A stretch of 64,000 bases of DNA from Actinacidiphila cocklensis (GCF_907177275.1 NZ_CAJSLV010000035.1:62001-126000); one strand, 5' to 3'; positions 35,764 through 45,343 are shown, numbered from the stretch's first letter. Translations and numbers: made by a program. The notes: generated by a model from the letters alone, not told the origin.

Positions 35764-36482
35764 TTGCCCTCCCGTGCCTTGCGCGGGTCGAAGAGCCCGT
35801 CGGGCGCGGGCTCGCCGCGCAGTTCGGCGAGCAGTTCCGTGACGCTGCGCATGATGGCCTCGGTGACCGCGCGCAGCGTCTCCGCGGTGGGCTCCTGGCC
35901 GTAGAAGGCTTCGAGGTCGACGGGCGGTCCCGCCAGGACGCGCAGCGTCTTGCGGGGGAAGAAGCGGAACTTCTTCTCCTTCGCGTACGGCGGCATGGCC
36001 TCGTTGGCGCCCCACTGGGCGACCGGGATGACCGGCGCCTTGGTGAGCAGTGCGACGCGGGCGACGCCGGTCTTGGAGACCATCGGCCACATGTCGGGGT
36101 CGCGGGTGAGGGTGCCCTCGGGGTAGAAGGCCACGCACTCGCCCGACTCGATCGCGGCGACCGCGGCACGGAAGGCGTTGGCGGCGTCGGTGGACTCCCG
36201 GAAGACCGGGATCTGGCCGGTGCCGCGCAGCATCGTGCCGACGAACGCCGGCTTGAACAGGGCGGCCTTGGCCAGGAAGCGCGGCACCCGCCCGGTGTTG
36301 TACTGGAAATGCGCGTACGACAGCGGGTCGAGGTACGAGTTGTGGTTCACCGCCGTGATGAATCCTCCGTCGGCCGGAATGTGCTCCATTCCTCGCCAAT
36401 CCCGCTTGAACAGCACAATGAGCGGCGGTTTCGCGATGACGGCCGCCAGGCGGTACCAGAAACCGATTCTGCGGCGGGACAC
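35760..36482 (-). CDS. plsC: 1-acyl-sn-glycerol-3-phosphate acyltransferase (PlsC family)
   Basis: 240 residues. Transfers acyl chains to lysophosphatidic acid. The acyltransferase motif I AVNHNSYLDPL (NHx4D, about residues 44-54) and motif III FYPEGTLTRDPDMWPM (about 127-142) are present; the last is FPEGTLT rather than FPEGTRS, seen in actinobacterial members. A short hydrophobic N-terminal segment (YRLAAVIAKPPLIVLF) associates with the membrane. The GTG at 36482 has AGGAG 8 nt upstream. First gene of the plsC-gpsA-ddl run. Confidence 0.93.
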   Translation of the reverse strand: MSRRRIGFWYRLAAVIAKPPLIVLFKRDWRGMEHIPADGGFITAVNHNSYLDPLSYAHFQYNTGRVPRFLAKAALFKPAFVGTMLRGTGQIPVFRESTDAANAFRAAVAAIESGECVAFYPEGTLTRDPDMWPMVSKTGVARVALLTKAPVIPVAQWGANEAMPPYAKEKKFRFFPRKTLRVLAGPPVDLEAFYGQEPTAETLRAVTEAIMRSVTELLAELRGEPAPDGLFDPRKAREGK

Positions 36483-36595
36483 CCGGACTCCTCTTGGTTG
36501 CGATGGCGCTGCCGCTCAGCATCGCGGCTACCAGAGACTAACGCCAGGTCCCGGGGCGCCGAGGGGCACCTCTGGCACGCGGTGACAATGGTGGG

Positions 36596-37237
36596 GTGGA
36601 TGTGACGGGGATGTGGTCGCTCGTGGTGCCGCTCAAGCCGCTCGCGGTGGCCAAGAGCAGGCTTGCGGGGGCGGCGGGGGCGGTACGGCCGGCTCTGGCG
36701 CTGGCTTTCGCGCTCGACACGGTGGGCGCGGTGCTGGCGTGCGCGGAGGTGGCGGACGTCACTGTGGTCACCGACGATCCGACGGCGGGCGCGGAAGTGG
36801 CCCGGCTCGGGGCGTTCGTGGTGGCCGACGTACCGGCGGCCGGGCTGAACGCCGCACTGCGGTACGGCGCCGACCTCGTACGGCAGCGGCGCCCGTCGGC
36901 GGCGGTCGGGGCGCTGAACGGCGATCTCCCGGCCCTGCGGTCCGCCGAACTGGGTGAGGTGCTCAGGGAGGCCGCACGGCTGCCGGGGCGCGCTTTCCTG
37001 GCCGATACGGCGGGTCCGGGAACAACGTTGCTCACCGCGTCGCCCGGTGTCGCGCTCTCCCCCGGTTTCGGCGGCGCCTCCCGGGAGCGCCACCTGGCCT
37101 CGGGGGCGCGCGAGATCACGCTGCCGGGGGTGCCGTCCGTGCGGCAGGACGTGGACACCGCGGCGGACCTCGACGCGGCCAGGGAGCTGGGCCTCGGCCC
37201 GCGCACCTCGCTGCTCTTCCCCACCCGCACCGCCTGA
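36596..37237 (+). CDS. cofC: 2-phospho-L-lactate / phosphoenolpyruvate guanylyltransferase
   Basis: 213 residues. Guanylylates 2-phospholactate or phosphoenolpyruvate in coenzyme F420 synthesis (CofC/FbiD). Nucleotidyltransferase features: VVPLKPLAVAKSRLAG (residues about 10-25), a dinucleotide-binding VVTDDPTAGAEVARLGAFVV, NGDLPAL with the metal Asp (about residue 107), and ADTAGPGTTLL...GGASRERHLASGA, where the G-T-T motif is typical. Actinobacterial enzymes use phosphoenolpyruvate (family knowledge). It is divergent from plsC. The start GTG at 36596 has only a weak ribosome binding site. Confidence 0.9.
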   Translation: MDVTGMWSLVVPLKPLAVAKSRLAGAAGAVRPALALAFALDTVGAVLACAEVADVTVVTDDPTAGAEVARLGAFVVADVPAAGLNAALRYGADLVRQRRPSAAVGALNGDLPALRSAELGEVLREAARLPGRAFLADTAGPGTTLLTASPGVALSPGFGGASRERHLASGAREITLPGVPSVRQDVDTAADLDAARELGLGPRTSLLFPTRTA

Positions 37238-37262
37238 CGCCCGCGGGCCCTACGCTGGTGCC

Positions 37263-37481
37263 ATGCAAGCGACGGCGTTCACCTTTGACCCCGGCACCCG
37301 GGCGGGCAGTGTGCTGCTGGACGACGGGACGCCGGTGGCGTTCGACGCCGCGGCCTTCGACGCGGGCGGCCTGCGGCTGCTGCGGCCGGGCCAGCGGGTG
37401 CGGATCCGCACCGAGGGCGAAGGGGACGCGCGGCGGGTGGTCTTCGTGACGCTGCAGACGTATCCGGACCCGGGCGCGTAA
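37263..37481 (+). CDS. Small cold-shock-domain-like protein
   Basis: 72 residues: MQATAFTFDPGTRAGSVLLDDGTPVAFDAAAFDAGGLRLLRPGQRVRIRTEGEG in two blocks. Spacing of glycines, the DDGTPVAF and the LRPGQRV motif resemble the cold-shock OB fold (compare GTVKWF...DGG...LKEGQRVEF), but the aromatic RNP1/RNP2 residues are largely missing, so nucleic-acid binding may be lost. It is 25 bp after cofC and ends before a terminator, so the two form a likely operon. Function unknown. Confidence 0.75.
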   Translation: MQATAFTFDPGTRAGSVLLDDGTPVAFDAAAFDAGGLRLLRPGQRVRIRTEGEGDARRVVFVTLQTYPDPGA

Positions 37482-37522
37482 GCCCGGCCGGAACCGGGCA
37501 GGCACCCGGCGGGAGAACGGCG

Positions 37523-37557
37523 CGGGCCGGGCCACCCCTTGCGGGATGCCCGGCCCG
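37523..37557. terminator. Terminator between cold-shock-like gene and hupS
   Basis: CGGGCCGGGC and GCCCGGCCCG form a perfect 10-bp stem with a 15-nt loop, 27 bp downstream of the hupS stop and 42 bp after the convergent gene. Confidence 0.7.
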
Positions 37558-37584
37558 TCGCGGTCCTCCGGCGGCGCCGGAGGT

Positions 37585-38193
37585 CTACCTCGCGGCGGCC
37601 CGCTTGGCAGTGGTCTTGCGCGCCGAGGTCTTCTTGCCCGGCGTCTTCTTGGCGGTGGCCTTCTTGGCCGGCGCCTTCTTGGCCGCGGTCTTCTTGGCCG
37701 CCGCGGCCTTCTTGGTGGCGGTCTTCTTGGCCGCGGTGGTCTTCTTCGCGACGGTCTTCTTGGCCGTCGTGGCCTTCTTCGCCGCAGTCTTGCGGGCGGT
37801 CGTGGCCTTCTTGGCCGCGGCCTTCTTGGTGGTGGTCCGCGCGGTGCTGGAAGCACCACCGCTCAGGCTGCCCTTGGGGGCCTTCTTGACCGAGACCTCG
37901 CCGCCGCGCGGGAGCTTCTTGGCCCCGCTGACCAGGTCCTTGAAGCCCTGTCCCGCGCGGAACCGCGGCACGGAGGTCTTCTTGACCCTGACCCGCTCCC
38001 CGGTCTGGGGGTTGCGGGCGTAGCGGGCCGGGCGTTCGACCTTCTCGAACGATCCGAATCCGGTGACCGAGACCCGGTCGCCGGAGACCGTCGCGCGGAC
38101 GATCGCGTCGAGAACCGCGTCAACCGCGTCCGCGGCGGCCTGCCGGCCGCCCACCTTGTCGGCAATCGCTTCTACGAGCTGCGCCTTGTTCAC
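37585..38193 (-). CDS. hupS: HU-family DNA-binding protein with lysine-rich tail (HupS-type)
   Basis: 202 residues. The N-terminal 95 are a complete HU domain (VNKAQLVEAIADKVGG, GFGSFEKVERPARYARNPQTGERVRVKKTSVPRFRAGQGFK). The remaining 105 form a histone H1-like tail of repeated KKAAAKK / KTTAKK / RKTAAKK units, poorly structured and strongly basic. HupS is a nucleoid protein of sporulating Streptomyces, enriched in spores. The GTG at 38193 is preceded by GGGGAAG. Length of the tail varies between strains because of its repeat structure. Confidence 0.95.
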   Translation of the reverse strand: MNKAQLVEAIADKVGGRQAAADAVDAVLDAIVRATVSGDRVSVTGFGSFEKVERPARYARNPQTGERVRVKKTSVPRFRAGQGFKDLVSGAKKLPRGGEVSVKKAPKGSLSGGASSTARTTTKKAAAKKATTARKTAAKKATTAKKTVAKKTTAAKKTATKKAAAAKKTAAKKAPAKKATAKKTPGKKTSARKTTAKRAAAR

Positions 38194-38325
38194 GTCTTCC
38201 CCTTCGGAAACTTGCCCGGCGAATGAGTGCGGGCCTTTTCGCACGCTAGGCGGATATATACCGCAAATCAAATACGAAACGGGCGAATCACCCTTGTGCC
38301 GCAACGAACTCGGGGGCCTGCGCGA

Positions 38326-38550
38326 TCAGCGATCGGGGATTCCCAGCTCGTCCAACTCGGCCGTCAGCACGTCCAGGCGCCGTGCCGCGTCGGCGAGATC
38401 GTGCTTCGCCGCAGCGGTCACCGCGAGCAGCCTGCGGGTCAACTCCCGCCGGGTCTCATCAGGGACTTCGGCATTGGCCACCCGCGTGTGCGCCTGCTTC
38501 AGACGCGCGGCGAGAACCCCGTAGAGCCGGAGTTGGCCGTCACGTTCCAT
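38326..38550 (-). CDS. Small conserved helical protein of unknown function
   Basis: 74 residues: MERDGQLRLYGVLAARLKQAHTRVANAEVPDETRRELTRRLLAVTAAAKHDLADAARRLDVLTAEL, given here in shorter parts: an amphipathic helix from about residue 8 to 25, a turn at EVPDE, and a second helix from about 30 to 62. Two helical segments suggest a small helical hairpin. I recall similar proteins between hupS and leuD in other Streptomyces, but no function. The ATG at 38550 is used. Confidence 0.7.
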   Translation of the reverse strand: MERDGQLRLYGVLAARLKQAHTRVANAEVPDETRRELTRRLLAVTAAAKHDLADAARRLDVLTAELDELGIPDR

Positions 38551-38697
38551 GCGTCGATTGTGCCATCTGCGGCGAGTTGTCGGCAGTGACAGGGCCAACC
38601 GGGTGTTCCGGGGTCTTTCCACCGGACTTTTGGACGGCCCCGGCGACCCCGCGGCCGGCACTGCTGATCGCCCTGCACACCCCGCGGGAACACGCGA

Positions 38698-38729
38698 AAG
38701 CGCCCCCCGCGAGTTCGCGGAGGGCGCTT
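38698..38729 (-). terminator. Terminator downstream of leuD
   Basis: AAGCGCCCCCCGCGA and TCGCGGAGGGCGCTT pair over 15 positions with one mismatch and a 2-nt loop, 21 bp beyond the leuD stop. It ends the leuCD transcript. Confidence 0.75.
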
Positions 38730-38749
38730 CCTGGGCCGTACGGGAAGTG

Positions 38750-39343
38750 TCAGGCCCTGACGGTGCTGGGCTTGTAGGACGGCCGCCGGCTCTCGAACGC
38801 GGCGATGTCCGGCTCGTTGGCCAGCGTCAGGCTGATGTCGTCGAGCCCTTCGAGCAGCCGCCAGCGGGCGTTGTCGTCCAGCTCGAACGGTGCGGTCACA
38901 CCCTCCGCGCGGACCTCGCGGGCCACCAGGTCCACGGTGATCTCCGCGGTCGGGTCGGCCTCGGTCAGCTGCCACAGCTGCTCGATGGTCTCCTGCGGCA
39001 GCACCACCGTGAGCAGGCCGTTCTTGAGCGAGTTGCCGCGGAAGATGTCCGCGAAGCGGGACGACAGCACGGTTTTGAAGCCGTAGTTCTGCAGTGCCCA
39101 CACGGCGTGCTCGCGGGAGGAACCGGTACCGAAGTCGGGTCCCGCGACCAGGACGGTGGCGCCCTTGCGCTCGGGGGCGTTGAGCACGAAGGACTCGTCC
39201 TTGCGCCAGGCCTCGAACAGCCCGTCCTCGAAGCCGTTGCGGGTGACCTTCTTGAGCCAGTGCGCCGGGATGATCTGGTCGGTGTCGACGTTGCCGCGGC
39301 GCAGCGGGACGGCCCGGCCGGTGTGGGTGGTGAAGGCTTCCAT
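38750..39343 (-). CDS. leuD: 3-isopropylmalate dehydratase small subunit
   Basis: 197 residues. With LeuC isomerises 2-isopropylmalate to 3-isopropylmalate in leucine synthesis. [32 protein letters not shown] is the small-subunit start; [36 protein letters not shown] is the swivel-domain signature. The ATG at 39343 is 5 bp from the leuC stop, so leuCD forms an operon. Confidence 0.97.
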   Translation of the reverse strand: MEAFTTHTGRAVPLRRGNVDTDQIIPAHWLKKVTRNGFEDGLFEAWRKDESFVLNAPERKGATVLVAGPDFGTGSSREHAVWALQNYGFKTVLSSRFADIFRGNSLKNGLLTVVLPQETIEQLWQLTEADPTAEITVDLVAREVRAEGVTAPFELDDNARWRLLEGLDDISLTLANEPDIAAFESRRPSYKPSTVRA

Positions 39344-39348
39344 CGGGC

Positions 39349-40773
39349 TCAGACCTCCGTCAGGACAGGGGCGTCGGACAGGTCGGCGGGCGAGGCGAGG
39401 TGGCCCAGCACCGCGGTGGCGGCGGCCACCTGCGGCGAGACCAGATGCGTACGGCCGCCCTTGCCCTGCCGTCCTTCGAAGTTGCGGTTGGACGTGGACG
39501 CGGAGCGCTCGCCGGGCGCCAGTTGGTCGGGGTTCATACCCAGGCACATCGAGCAACCCGCGTGCCGCCATTCGGCGCCGGCCTCGGTGAACACCTTGTC
39601 CAGGCCCTCGTGCACGGCCTGCAGCGCGACCCGTACGGACCCGGGTACGACCAGCATCCGGACACCGTCGGCGACCTTGCGGCCCTGCACGACGGACGCC
39701 GCCGCCCGCAGGTCCTCGATCCGGCCGTTGGTGCACGAGCCGACGAAGACGGTGTCCACGGCGACCTCGCGCAGCGGCTGTCCCGCGGTCAGGCCCATGT
39801 ACTCCAGCGCCTTCTCCGCCGACAGGCGGTCGCCGGGGTCGGCGAAGGACGCCGGGTCGGGCACCGACGCGCTCAGCGGCACGCCCTGGCCGGGGTTGGT
39901 GCCCCAGGTGACGAACGGCGTCAGCGTGCCGGCGTCGATCCGCACCTCGTGGTCGAAGACCGCGTCCCCGTCGGTGTGCAGCGTCCTCCAGTACTCCAGC
40001 GCCGCGTCCCAGTCCGCACCCTTGGGGGCGTGGTCGCGCCCTTCCAGGTAGTCGAAGGTGATCTGGTCCGGGGCGATCATGCCGGCCCGCGCACCCGCCT
40101 CGATCGACATGTTGCAGATGGTCATCCGGGACTCCATCGACAGCTTCTCGATGGCGGAGCCGCGGTACTCGATGACGTAGCCCTGGCCGCCACCGGTGCC
40201 GATCTGCGCGATCACGGCGAGGATCAGGTCCTTGGCGGTGACGCCCTCGGGGAGTTCGCCGTCGACGGTGACGGCCATCGTCCTGAAGGGGGCCAGCGGC
40301 AGCGTCTGGGTGGCCAGCACGTGCTCGACCTGCGAGGTGCCGATGCCGAACGCCAGCGCGCCGAAGGCGCCGTGGGTGGAGGTGTGGCTGTCACCGCAGA
40401 CCACCGTGGTGCCCGGCTGGGTCAGGCCCAGCTGCGGTCCCACCACGTGCACGACGCCCTGCTCGACGTCGCCCAGCGGGTGCAGCCGCACGCCGAACTC
40501 GGCGCAGTTCTTGCGCAGCGTCTCCAGCTGCGTGCGCGAGACCGGGTCGGCGATCGGCTTGTCGATGTCGAGGGTGGGGGTGTTGTGGTCCTCGGTGGCG
40601 ATGGTGAGGTCGGTGCGGCGCACCTGCCTGCCGTTCATCCGCAGCCCGTCGAACGCCTGGGGGCTGGTCACCTCATGGAGCAGGTGGAGATCGATGAAGA
40701 GCAGATCGGGCTCGCCTTCGGCGCGGCGGACGACATGGTCGTCCCAGACTTTTTCCGCGAGTGTCCTACCCAT
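39349..40773 (-). CDS. leuC: 3-isopropylmalate dehydratase large subunit
   Basis: 474 residues. Aconitase-family subunit carrying the 4Fe-4S cluster. Cluster ligands are visible in [17 protein letters not shown] (about residue 348) and the [10 protein letters not shown] pair (about residue 408). Also present: [56 protein letters not shown]. The starting ATG at 40773 is set by [16 protein letters not shown] near-palindrome lies about 116-132 bp upstream next to ndgR, the predicted control site. Confidence 0.97.
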   Translation of the reverse strand: MGRTLAEKVWDDHVVRRAEGEPDLLFIDLHLLHEVTSPQAFDGLRMNGRQVRRTDLTIATEDHNTPTLDIDKPIADPVSRTQLETLRKNCAEFGVRLHPLGDVEQGVVHVVGPQLGLTQPGTTVVCGDSHTSTHGAFGALAFGIGTSQVEHVLATQTLPLAPFRTMAVTVDGELPEGVTAKDLILAVIAQIGTGGGQGYVIEYRGSAIEKLSMESRMTICNMSIEAGARAGMIAPDQITFDYLEGRDHAPKGADWDAALEYWRTLHTDGDAVFDHEVRIDAGTLTPFVTWGTNPGQGVPLSASVPDPASFADPGDRLSAEKALEYMGLTAGQPLREVAVDTVFVGSCTNGRIEDLRAAASVVQGRKVADGVRMLVVPGSVRVALQAVHEGLDKVFTEAGAEWRHAGCSMCLGMNPDQLAPGERSASTSNRNFEGRQGKGGRTHLVSPQVAAATAVLGHLASPADLSDAPVLTEV

Positions 40774-40888
40774 CGCTGTCCCTCCGGCCCCGGCCTTCTT
40801 CGCCCCAGGCCAACTCGGTGTGTGTTCGCGCTGTGAGTTCCGCGCTTGCTTCCCCAGCCTGACGGCTTCCCGGGAAAATTGAACTTGC

Positions 40889-40905
40889 GTTTCACAGTGT
40901 GAGAC
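40889..40905. promoter_or_regulatory. Near-palindromic operator between leuC and ndgR
   Basis: GTTTCACA-G-TGTGAGAC is a 17-bp inverted repeat with one mismatch, 14 bp upstream of the ndgR ATG and about 116 bp from leuC. NdgR (IclR family) activates leuCD and binds between these divergent genes in S. coelicolor (family knowledge), so this is the likely site; the exact boundaries are inferred. Confidence 0.6.
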
Positions 40906-40919
40906 GCGAGTATCGTTGC

Positions 40920-41636
40920 ATGGACAACTCTAGCGGCGTCGGCGTTCTCGACAAGGCTGCTCTGGTGCTCAGCGCACTGGAGTCAGGACCGGCCACCCTG
41001 GCCGGGCTTGTCGGCGCCACGGGCCTCGCCCGCCCCACCGCGCACCGGCTGGCGGTCGCGCTCGAACACCATCGCATGGTGGCCCGCGACATGCAGGGCC
41101 GCTTCATCCTCGGCCCCCGGCTGTCGGAGCTGGCGGCCGCGGCGGGCGAGGACCGGCTGCTCGCCACGGCCGGGCCGGTACTGACGCACCTGCGGGACGT
41201 GACCGGCGAGAGCGCCCAGCTCTATCGCCGGCAGGGCGACATGCGGATCTGTGTGGCCGCCGCGGAAAGGCTGTCCGGACTGCGGGACACCGTCCCGGTG
41301 GGCTCCACGCTGCCGATGAAGGCAGGATCGGCCGCGCAGGTGCTGATGGCCTGGGAGGAGCCGGAGCGGCTGCACCGCGGCCTGCAGGGCGCGCGTTTCA
41401 CCGCCACCGCGCTGTCCGGGGTACGCCGCAGGGGCTGGGCGCAGTCGATCGGCGAGCGCGAGCCGGGCGTGGCGTCGGTGTCCGCGCCCGTCCGCGGCCC
41501 GTCGAACCGGGTGGTGGCCGCGGTGTCGGTGTCCGGGCCGATCGAGCGGCTGACCCGCCACCCGGGCCGTATGCACGCCCAGGCCGTGGTGGACGCCGCC
41601 GCCAGGCTCTCCGAGGCCCTGCGCCGCTCCGGCTGA
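40920..41636 (+). CDS. ndgR: NdgR, IclR-family amino-acid regulator
   Basis: 238 residues from ATG 40920 ([20 protein letters not shown]). It has an N-terminal winged helix ([29 protein letters not shown], residues about 21-49) and a C-terminal IclR effector domain ([39 protein letters not shown]). NdgR controls leucine and methionine synthesis genes, and affects antibiotic output, growth and sensitivity to stress in Streptomyces. Divergent from leuCD, its recognised target. A TTG-start extension upstream is unlikely. Confidence 0.95.
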   Translation: MDNSSGVGVLDKAALVLSALESGPATLAGLVGATGLARPTAHRLAVALEHHRMVARDMQGRFILGPRLSELAAAAGEDRLLATAGPVLTHLRDVTGESAQLYRRQGDMRICVAAAERLSGLRDTVPVGSTLPMKAGSAAQVLMAWEEPERLHRGLQGARFTATALSGVRRRGWAQSIGEREPGVASVSAPVRGPSNRVVAAVSVSGPIERLTRHPGRMHAQAVVDAAARLSEALRRSG

Positions 41637-41759
41637 GTGCGGCGCCCGGGCTCGACCGATCTGCCCGCCGCCGCGGCCCGCGCCGTCCCTGCGGGCCGCG
41701 GCGGCGGGTGCCGGCGGCGCCCGGGTCCTGCGGCACGGCGGATGCGGCCGGAAAACACC

Positions 41760-41787
41760 GAAGCCCGTCGCGACTGCGACGGGCTTC
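41760..41787 (+). terminator. Terminator downstream of ndgR
   Basis: GAAGCCCGTCGC / GCGACGGGCTTC is a perfect 12-bp stem with a GACT loop, 123 bp after the ndgR stop and 20 bp from the 3' end of the first tRNA-Glu on the other strand, so it may serve both transcripts. Confidence 0.75.
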
Positions 41788-41806
41788 ACACTTTCCTGGT
41801 GCTGAG

Positions 41807-41879
41807 TACCCCCGACCGGATTCGAACCGGCGCTACCGCCTTGAGAGGGCGGCGTGCTAGGCCACTACACAACGGGGGC
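41807..41879 (-). tRNA. tRNA-Glu (CUC)
   Basis: 73 nt. On the minus strand the acceptor stem is GCCCCCG with CGGGGGU, the D-arm GUGUAGUGGCCUAGCAC, the anticodon arm CCGCC-CUCUCAA-GGCGG (anticodon CUC) and the T-arm CCGG-UUCGAAU-CCGG. No CCA is encoded. Highly similar to the second copy 67 bp away. Confidence 0.96.
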
Positions 41880-41946
41880 GAGCTTTGGCGATCCTCGCGT
41901 CGTCAGGTCCGGGAGCGACCCGGAGGAGACGGAATGAAAGGATCTG

Positions 41947-42019
41947 TACCCCCGACCGGATTCGAACCGGCGCTACTGCCTTGAGAGGGCAGCGTGCTAG
42001 GCCGCTACACAACGGGGGC
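41947..42019 (-). tRNA. tRNA-Glu (CUC), second copy
   Basis: 73 nt, same architecture as its neighbour. It differs at three positions: a compensated pair in the anticodon stem (CUGCC-CUCUCAA-GGCAG instead of CCGCC/GGCGG) and one base in the D-arm. No CCA encoded. Confidence 0.96.
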
Positions 42020-42034
42020 TTGCATACATATGCG

Positions 42035-42106
42035 CTGGGGTACCAGGACTCGAACCTAGAACAACTGAACCAGAATCAGCCGTGTTGCCAATTACACCAT
42101 ACCCCA
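42035..42106 (-). tRNA. tRNA-Gln (CUG)
   Basis: 72 nt. Minus strand: acceptor UGGGGUA with UACCCCA, D-arm GGUGUAAUUGGCAACAC, anticodon arm GCUGA-UUCUGGU-UCAGU with anticodon CUG, T-arm UCUAGG-UUCGAGU-CCUGG. Streptomyces lack GlnRS as far as I recall; this tRNA would be charged with Glu by GltX and amidated by GatCAB. Confidence 0.94.
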
Positions 42107-42188
42107 CCAAAACGCAACCCCTGCGGGTCTTGTTCGGCTACGCTCCCGGCCGGGCCTTTCGGCCCTCTCGGGCGGCGCAGGAAGAACA

Positions 42189-42908
42189 TTACCCGATCAG
42201 GGACACCGCTCCAAAACGGGTATCGGAGCGCAGCAGCCCGGGCAGCTCGTGCAGTCCGGTGATCCGCGCCAGTTCCGGCCGTCCGCCGACCCCGTGCCGG
42301 TCCAGCCAGATGCCCAGCAGGCCCGCCTCCGCCGCGCCGCGGGCGTCGATGTCCGGCTCGTTGCCGACGTAGGCGACCTCCCGCGGCTCCAGGTCCAGCG
42401 CGCGGCAGGCGGCGTGGAAGGCCTCGGCCTCGGGCTTGGAGACGCCCAGCTCGGCGGCGCACAGCAGCACCTCGAAGCGGTCCCTGACGCCGAGCGTGCG
42501 CAGCTTGCGGTCCTGGTGGGCGAAGGCGGAGTTGGACAGCACCGCGTGCCGGTAGCCGTCGGCCAGCCCGTCGAGCGCGGGCACGGTGTCGGGGAAGAGC
42601 GCCCAGGCGGCCTCGTAGTGGACCATGTGCCGGCCGAACCAGGCCTCCGCCTCCTCGTCGGACAGCGGCAGCCCGAGGAAGTCCCGCACCCGGTCCCTGC
42701 GCTGCCCCTCGAAGTCGCACTCGCCGTCGGCGAAGCGCCGCCAGTGCTCGACGGTCAGCTCCCGCCAACGGTCGAGGGCCTGCCCGATGCTGTCGCAGCT
42801 GTCGGGCAGGCCCTCGTGGTCCAGGTGGTGCCGCATGCCGGTGCGCTCGGCACCCGCGTAGTCGAAGATCGTGTCGTCGATGTCCCAGAGCACCGCACGG
42901 ATCGCCAT
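42189..42908 (-). CDS. HAD-superfamily hydrolase (haloacid dehalogenase-like)
   Basis: 239 residues. The N-terminal motif VLWDIDDTIFDYAG (residues about 6-19) holds the nucleophile Asp and general acid Asp; motif II is AVLSNSAF, motif III GVSKPEAEAFHAAC (Lys) and motif IV YVGNEPDIDARGAAEAG. The alpha-helical cap lies between residues 20 and 110. It is an intracellular phosphatase of unknown substrate. It sits 74 bp downstream of gltX on the same strand and may be cotranscribed. Confidence 0.9.
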   Translation of the reverse strand: MAIRAVLWDIDDTIFDYAGAERTGMRHHLDHEGLPDSCDSIGQALDRWRELTVEHWRRFADGECDFEGQRRDRVRDFLGLPLSDEEAEAWFGRHMVHYEAAWALFPDTVPALDGLADGYRHAVLSNSAFAHQDRKLRTLGVRDRFEVLLCAAELGVSKPEAEAFHAACRALDLEPREVAYVGNEPDIDARGAAEAGLLGIWLDRHGVGGRPELARITGLHELPGLLRSDTRFGAVSLIG

Positions 42909-42981
42909 ACGGACAAATCTAGGGCCTGCCGTGCGGATCTCCAGGGCGTTGCGGAGATCCGGCGGCAGGGTCCGTGCGGCC

Positions 42982-44466
42982 TCAGCCCGCCAGGCGGGCC
43001 AGGGCCGCGTCGATCCGGGCCAGGGCGCGGTCGCGGCCCAGGACCTGGAGGGACTCGAACAGGGGCAGGCCGACCGTGCGCCCGGTGACCGCGACGCGGA
43101 CCGGGGCCTGGGCCTTGCCGAGCTTGAGGCCGTGCGCCTCGCCGGCGGCCAGCACGGCCTCCTTGAGCGCCTCGGGGCTCGACCAGTCCGCGCCGTCCAG
43201 CTTCTCCCGCGCGGTGCGCAGCAGCGCGTCCGAGCCCTCCTTCATCGCCTTCGCCCAGGACGCCTCGTCGGCGGCCGGCTCGGGCAGGAAGAGGAAGTCG
43301 ACGTTGGCCGTGATGTCGGACAGCACGGTCAGCCGGGTCTGCGCGTACGGCGCGATGGCCTGCCAGGCCGCCTCGTCGAAGTCCTCCGGCGCCCAGGGCG
43401 CGTGCGGGGCGCGCAGCCACGGGGTGCAGGCCTCGGCGAAGGCCTCGGGGGTGAGCAGCCGGATGTGGTCGGCGTTGATCGCCTCGGCCTTCTTCAGGTC
43501 GAAGCGCGCCGGGTTGGCGTTGACGTCGCCGATGTCGAACTTCGCGACCATCTCGGCCGGCGAGAAGACGTCCCTGTCGGCGGAGAACGACCAGCCCAGC
43601 AGCGAGAGGTAGTTCAGCAGCCCCTCCGGCAGGAAGCCGCGCTCGCGGTAGAGGTTGAGCGAGGACTCCGGGTCGCGCTTGGACAGTTTCTTGTTGCCCT
43701 CGCCCATCACGTACGGCAGGTGCCCGAACTCCGGGATCTGCTTGGCGACGCCGAGGCCGATCAGCGCCTCGTAGAGGGCGATCTGCCGCGGGGTGGAGGA
43801 CAGCAGGTCCTCGCCGCGCAGCACGTGCGTGATGCCCATCAGGGCGTCGTCCACCGGGTTGACCAGGGTGTAGAGCGGGGCGCCGTTGGCCCGGACGATG
43901 CCGTAGTCCGGCACGTTCTCCGGGGTGAAGGTCAGCTCGCCGCGCACCAGGTCGGTGAAGGTGATCGCCTTGTCCGGCATGCGGAACCGCACGATGGCGC
44001 TGCGGCCCTCGGCCAGGTAGGCGGCGGTCTGCTCGGCGGTCAGGTCGCGGCAGTGGCCGTCGTAGCCGGAGGGGCGGCCCTCGGCGCGGGCGGCCGCGCG
44101 GCGGTCCTCCAGCTCCTCCGCGCTGCAGTAGCAGTCGTAGGCGTGCCCGGCCTCCTTCAGCCGGCGGGCGACGTCGGCGTAGACGTCCATCCGCTGGGAC
44201 TGCCGGTAGGGCGCGTGCGGGCCGCCGACCTCGGGGCCCTCGTCCCAGTCCAGGCCGAGCCAGCGCAGCGAGTCCAGCAGCTGGCGGTAGGACTCCTCGG
44301 AGTCGCGGGCGGCGTCGGTGTCCTCGATCCGCAGCACCAGGGTGCCCTGGTGGTGGCGGGCGAAGGCCCAGTTGAACAGTGCGGTGCGGACCAGGCCCAC
44401 GTGGGGGTTGCCGGTCGGCGAGGGGCAGAAGCGGACGCGTACGTCCGTGGAGGGTGCGCTAGCCAC
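42982..44466 (-). CDS. gltX: Glutamate--tRNA ligase
   Basis: 494 residues. Class I synthetase with [48 protein letters not shown] at the N terminus (the HIGH-equivalent is PHVG) and [13 protein letters not shown], the KMSKS motif variant. In organisms without GlnRS it is non-discriminating and also glutamylates tRNA-Gln, whose gene lies 876 bp away together with two tRNA-Glu genes. The GTG start at 44466 lies 8 bp inside the upstream fumarylacetoacetase-like gene, so they overlap. Confidence 0.97.
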   Translation of the reverse strand: MASAPSTDVRVRFCPSPTGNPHVGLVRTALFNWAFARHHQGTLVLRIEDTDAARDSEESYRQLLDSLRWLGLDWDEGPEVGGPHAPYRQSQRMDVYADVARRLKEAGHAYDCYCSAEELEDRRAAARAEGRPSGYDGHCRDLTAEQTAAYLAEGRSAIVRFRMPDKAITFTDLVRGELTFTPENVPDYGIVRANGAPLYTLVNPVDDALMGITHVLRGEDLLSSTPRQIALYEALIGLGVAKQIPEFGHLPYVMGEGNKKLSKRDPESSLNLYRERGFLPEGLLNYLSLLGWSFSADRDVFSPAEMVAKFDIGDVNANPARFDLKKAEAINADHIRLLTPEAFAEACTPWLRAPHAPWAPEDFDEAAWQAIAPYAQTRLTVLSDITANVDFLFLPEPAADEASWAKAMKEGSDALLRTAREKLDGADWSSPEALKEAVLAAGEAHGLKLGKAQAPVRVAVTGRTVGLPLFESLQVLGRDRALARIDAALARLAG

Positions 44467-45268
44467 GCGAGATCACCTTGTTGGTGAGAGTGCCGATGCC
44501 TTCGATGGTGACGGCGACCTCGTCGCCGGGGTGCAGCGGGCCGACCCCGGCCGGGGTGCCGGTGAGGATCACGTCGCCGGGCAGCAGGGTCATCGCCTCG
44601 GTGATGTTGACGATCAGGTCCTCGATGGAGTGGATCATCTGTCCTGTGCGGCCGGCCTGCCGCAGTTCGCCGTTGACGGTCGCGGTGACCGCCAGGTCGG
44701 CGGCGCCCGCCAGGTCGATGCCGGTCTCGATCCAGGGGCCGAGCGGGCAGGAGGAGTCGAAGCCCTTGGCCCTGGCCCACTGCTTCTCGGTCTGCTGGGT
44801 GTCGCGGGCGGTGACGTCGTTGGCGCAGGTGTAGCCGAGGATGACGTCCTTGACCCGTTCGCGCGGCACCTCGCGGCACAGGCGGCTGATGACGACCGCC
44901 AGCTCCGCCTCGTGGTGGACCTCCTGCGAGAACGTCGGGTAGACGATGTTGTCGCCCGGCCCGATCACCGAGGTGGAGGGCTTGAAGAAGGCCCAGGGCG
45001 CGGCCGGCACCTCGTTGCCCAGCTCCGCCGCGTGGGCGGCGTAGTTGCGGCCGATGGCGACGACCTTGTTGGGCAGGACCGGCGGCAGCAGGCGGACCTT
45101 GTCCAACGGCACCTTCGTACCCGACAGTTCGAAGTCGGCGAAGGGGACGCCCTTGATGATGTCGAGGACGAGCCCGTCGAGGCCGCTGGGGCCGTCGTTG
45201 CCGGTCGGGTCGCCCTCGACCGCGCCGAAGGCGACATTCCCGTCGATGGAGAACCTGGCGATGCGCAT
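44459..45268 (-). CDS. Fumarylacetoacetate hydrolase family protein
   Basis: 269 residues. The catalytic core [38 protein letters not shown] and [12 protein letters not shown] (metal-binding Glu/Glu in EAELAVV) is in the middle, and [24 protein letters not shown] ends the domain. FAH-fold enzymes cleave C-C bonds in acylpyruvates, or act as oxaloacetate decarboxylases or hydratases; substrate not predictable. The conserved placement upstream of gltX is frequent in Streptomyces, suggesting coordinated expression rather than shared chemistry. Confidence 0.92.
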   Translation of the reverse strand: MRIARFSIDGNVAFGAVEGDPTGNDGPSGLDGLVLDIIKGVPFADFELSGTKVPLDKVRLLPPVLPNKVVAIGRNYAAHAAELGNEVPAAPWAFFKPSTSVIGPGDNIVYPTFSQEVHHEAELAVVISRLCREVPRERVKDVILGYTCANDVTARDTQQTEKQWARAKGFDSSCPLGPWIETGIDLAGAADLAVTATVNGELRQAGRTGQMIHSIEDLIVNITEAMTLLPGDVILTGTPAGVGPLHPGDEVAVTIEGIGTLTNKVISRG

Positions 45269-45343
45269 GGACTCAGCTTAGTAGTCCGGCACCGCTCCGC
45301 CCGCCGCCGTGTCGCCGCAGGTCAGGCCGCCGCGGGGTGGTGC

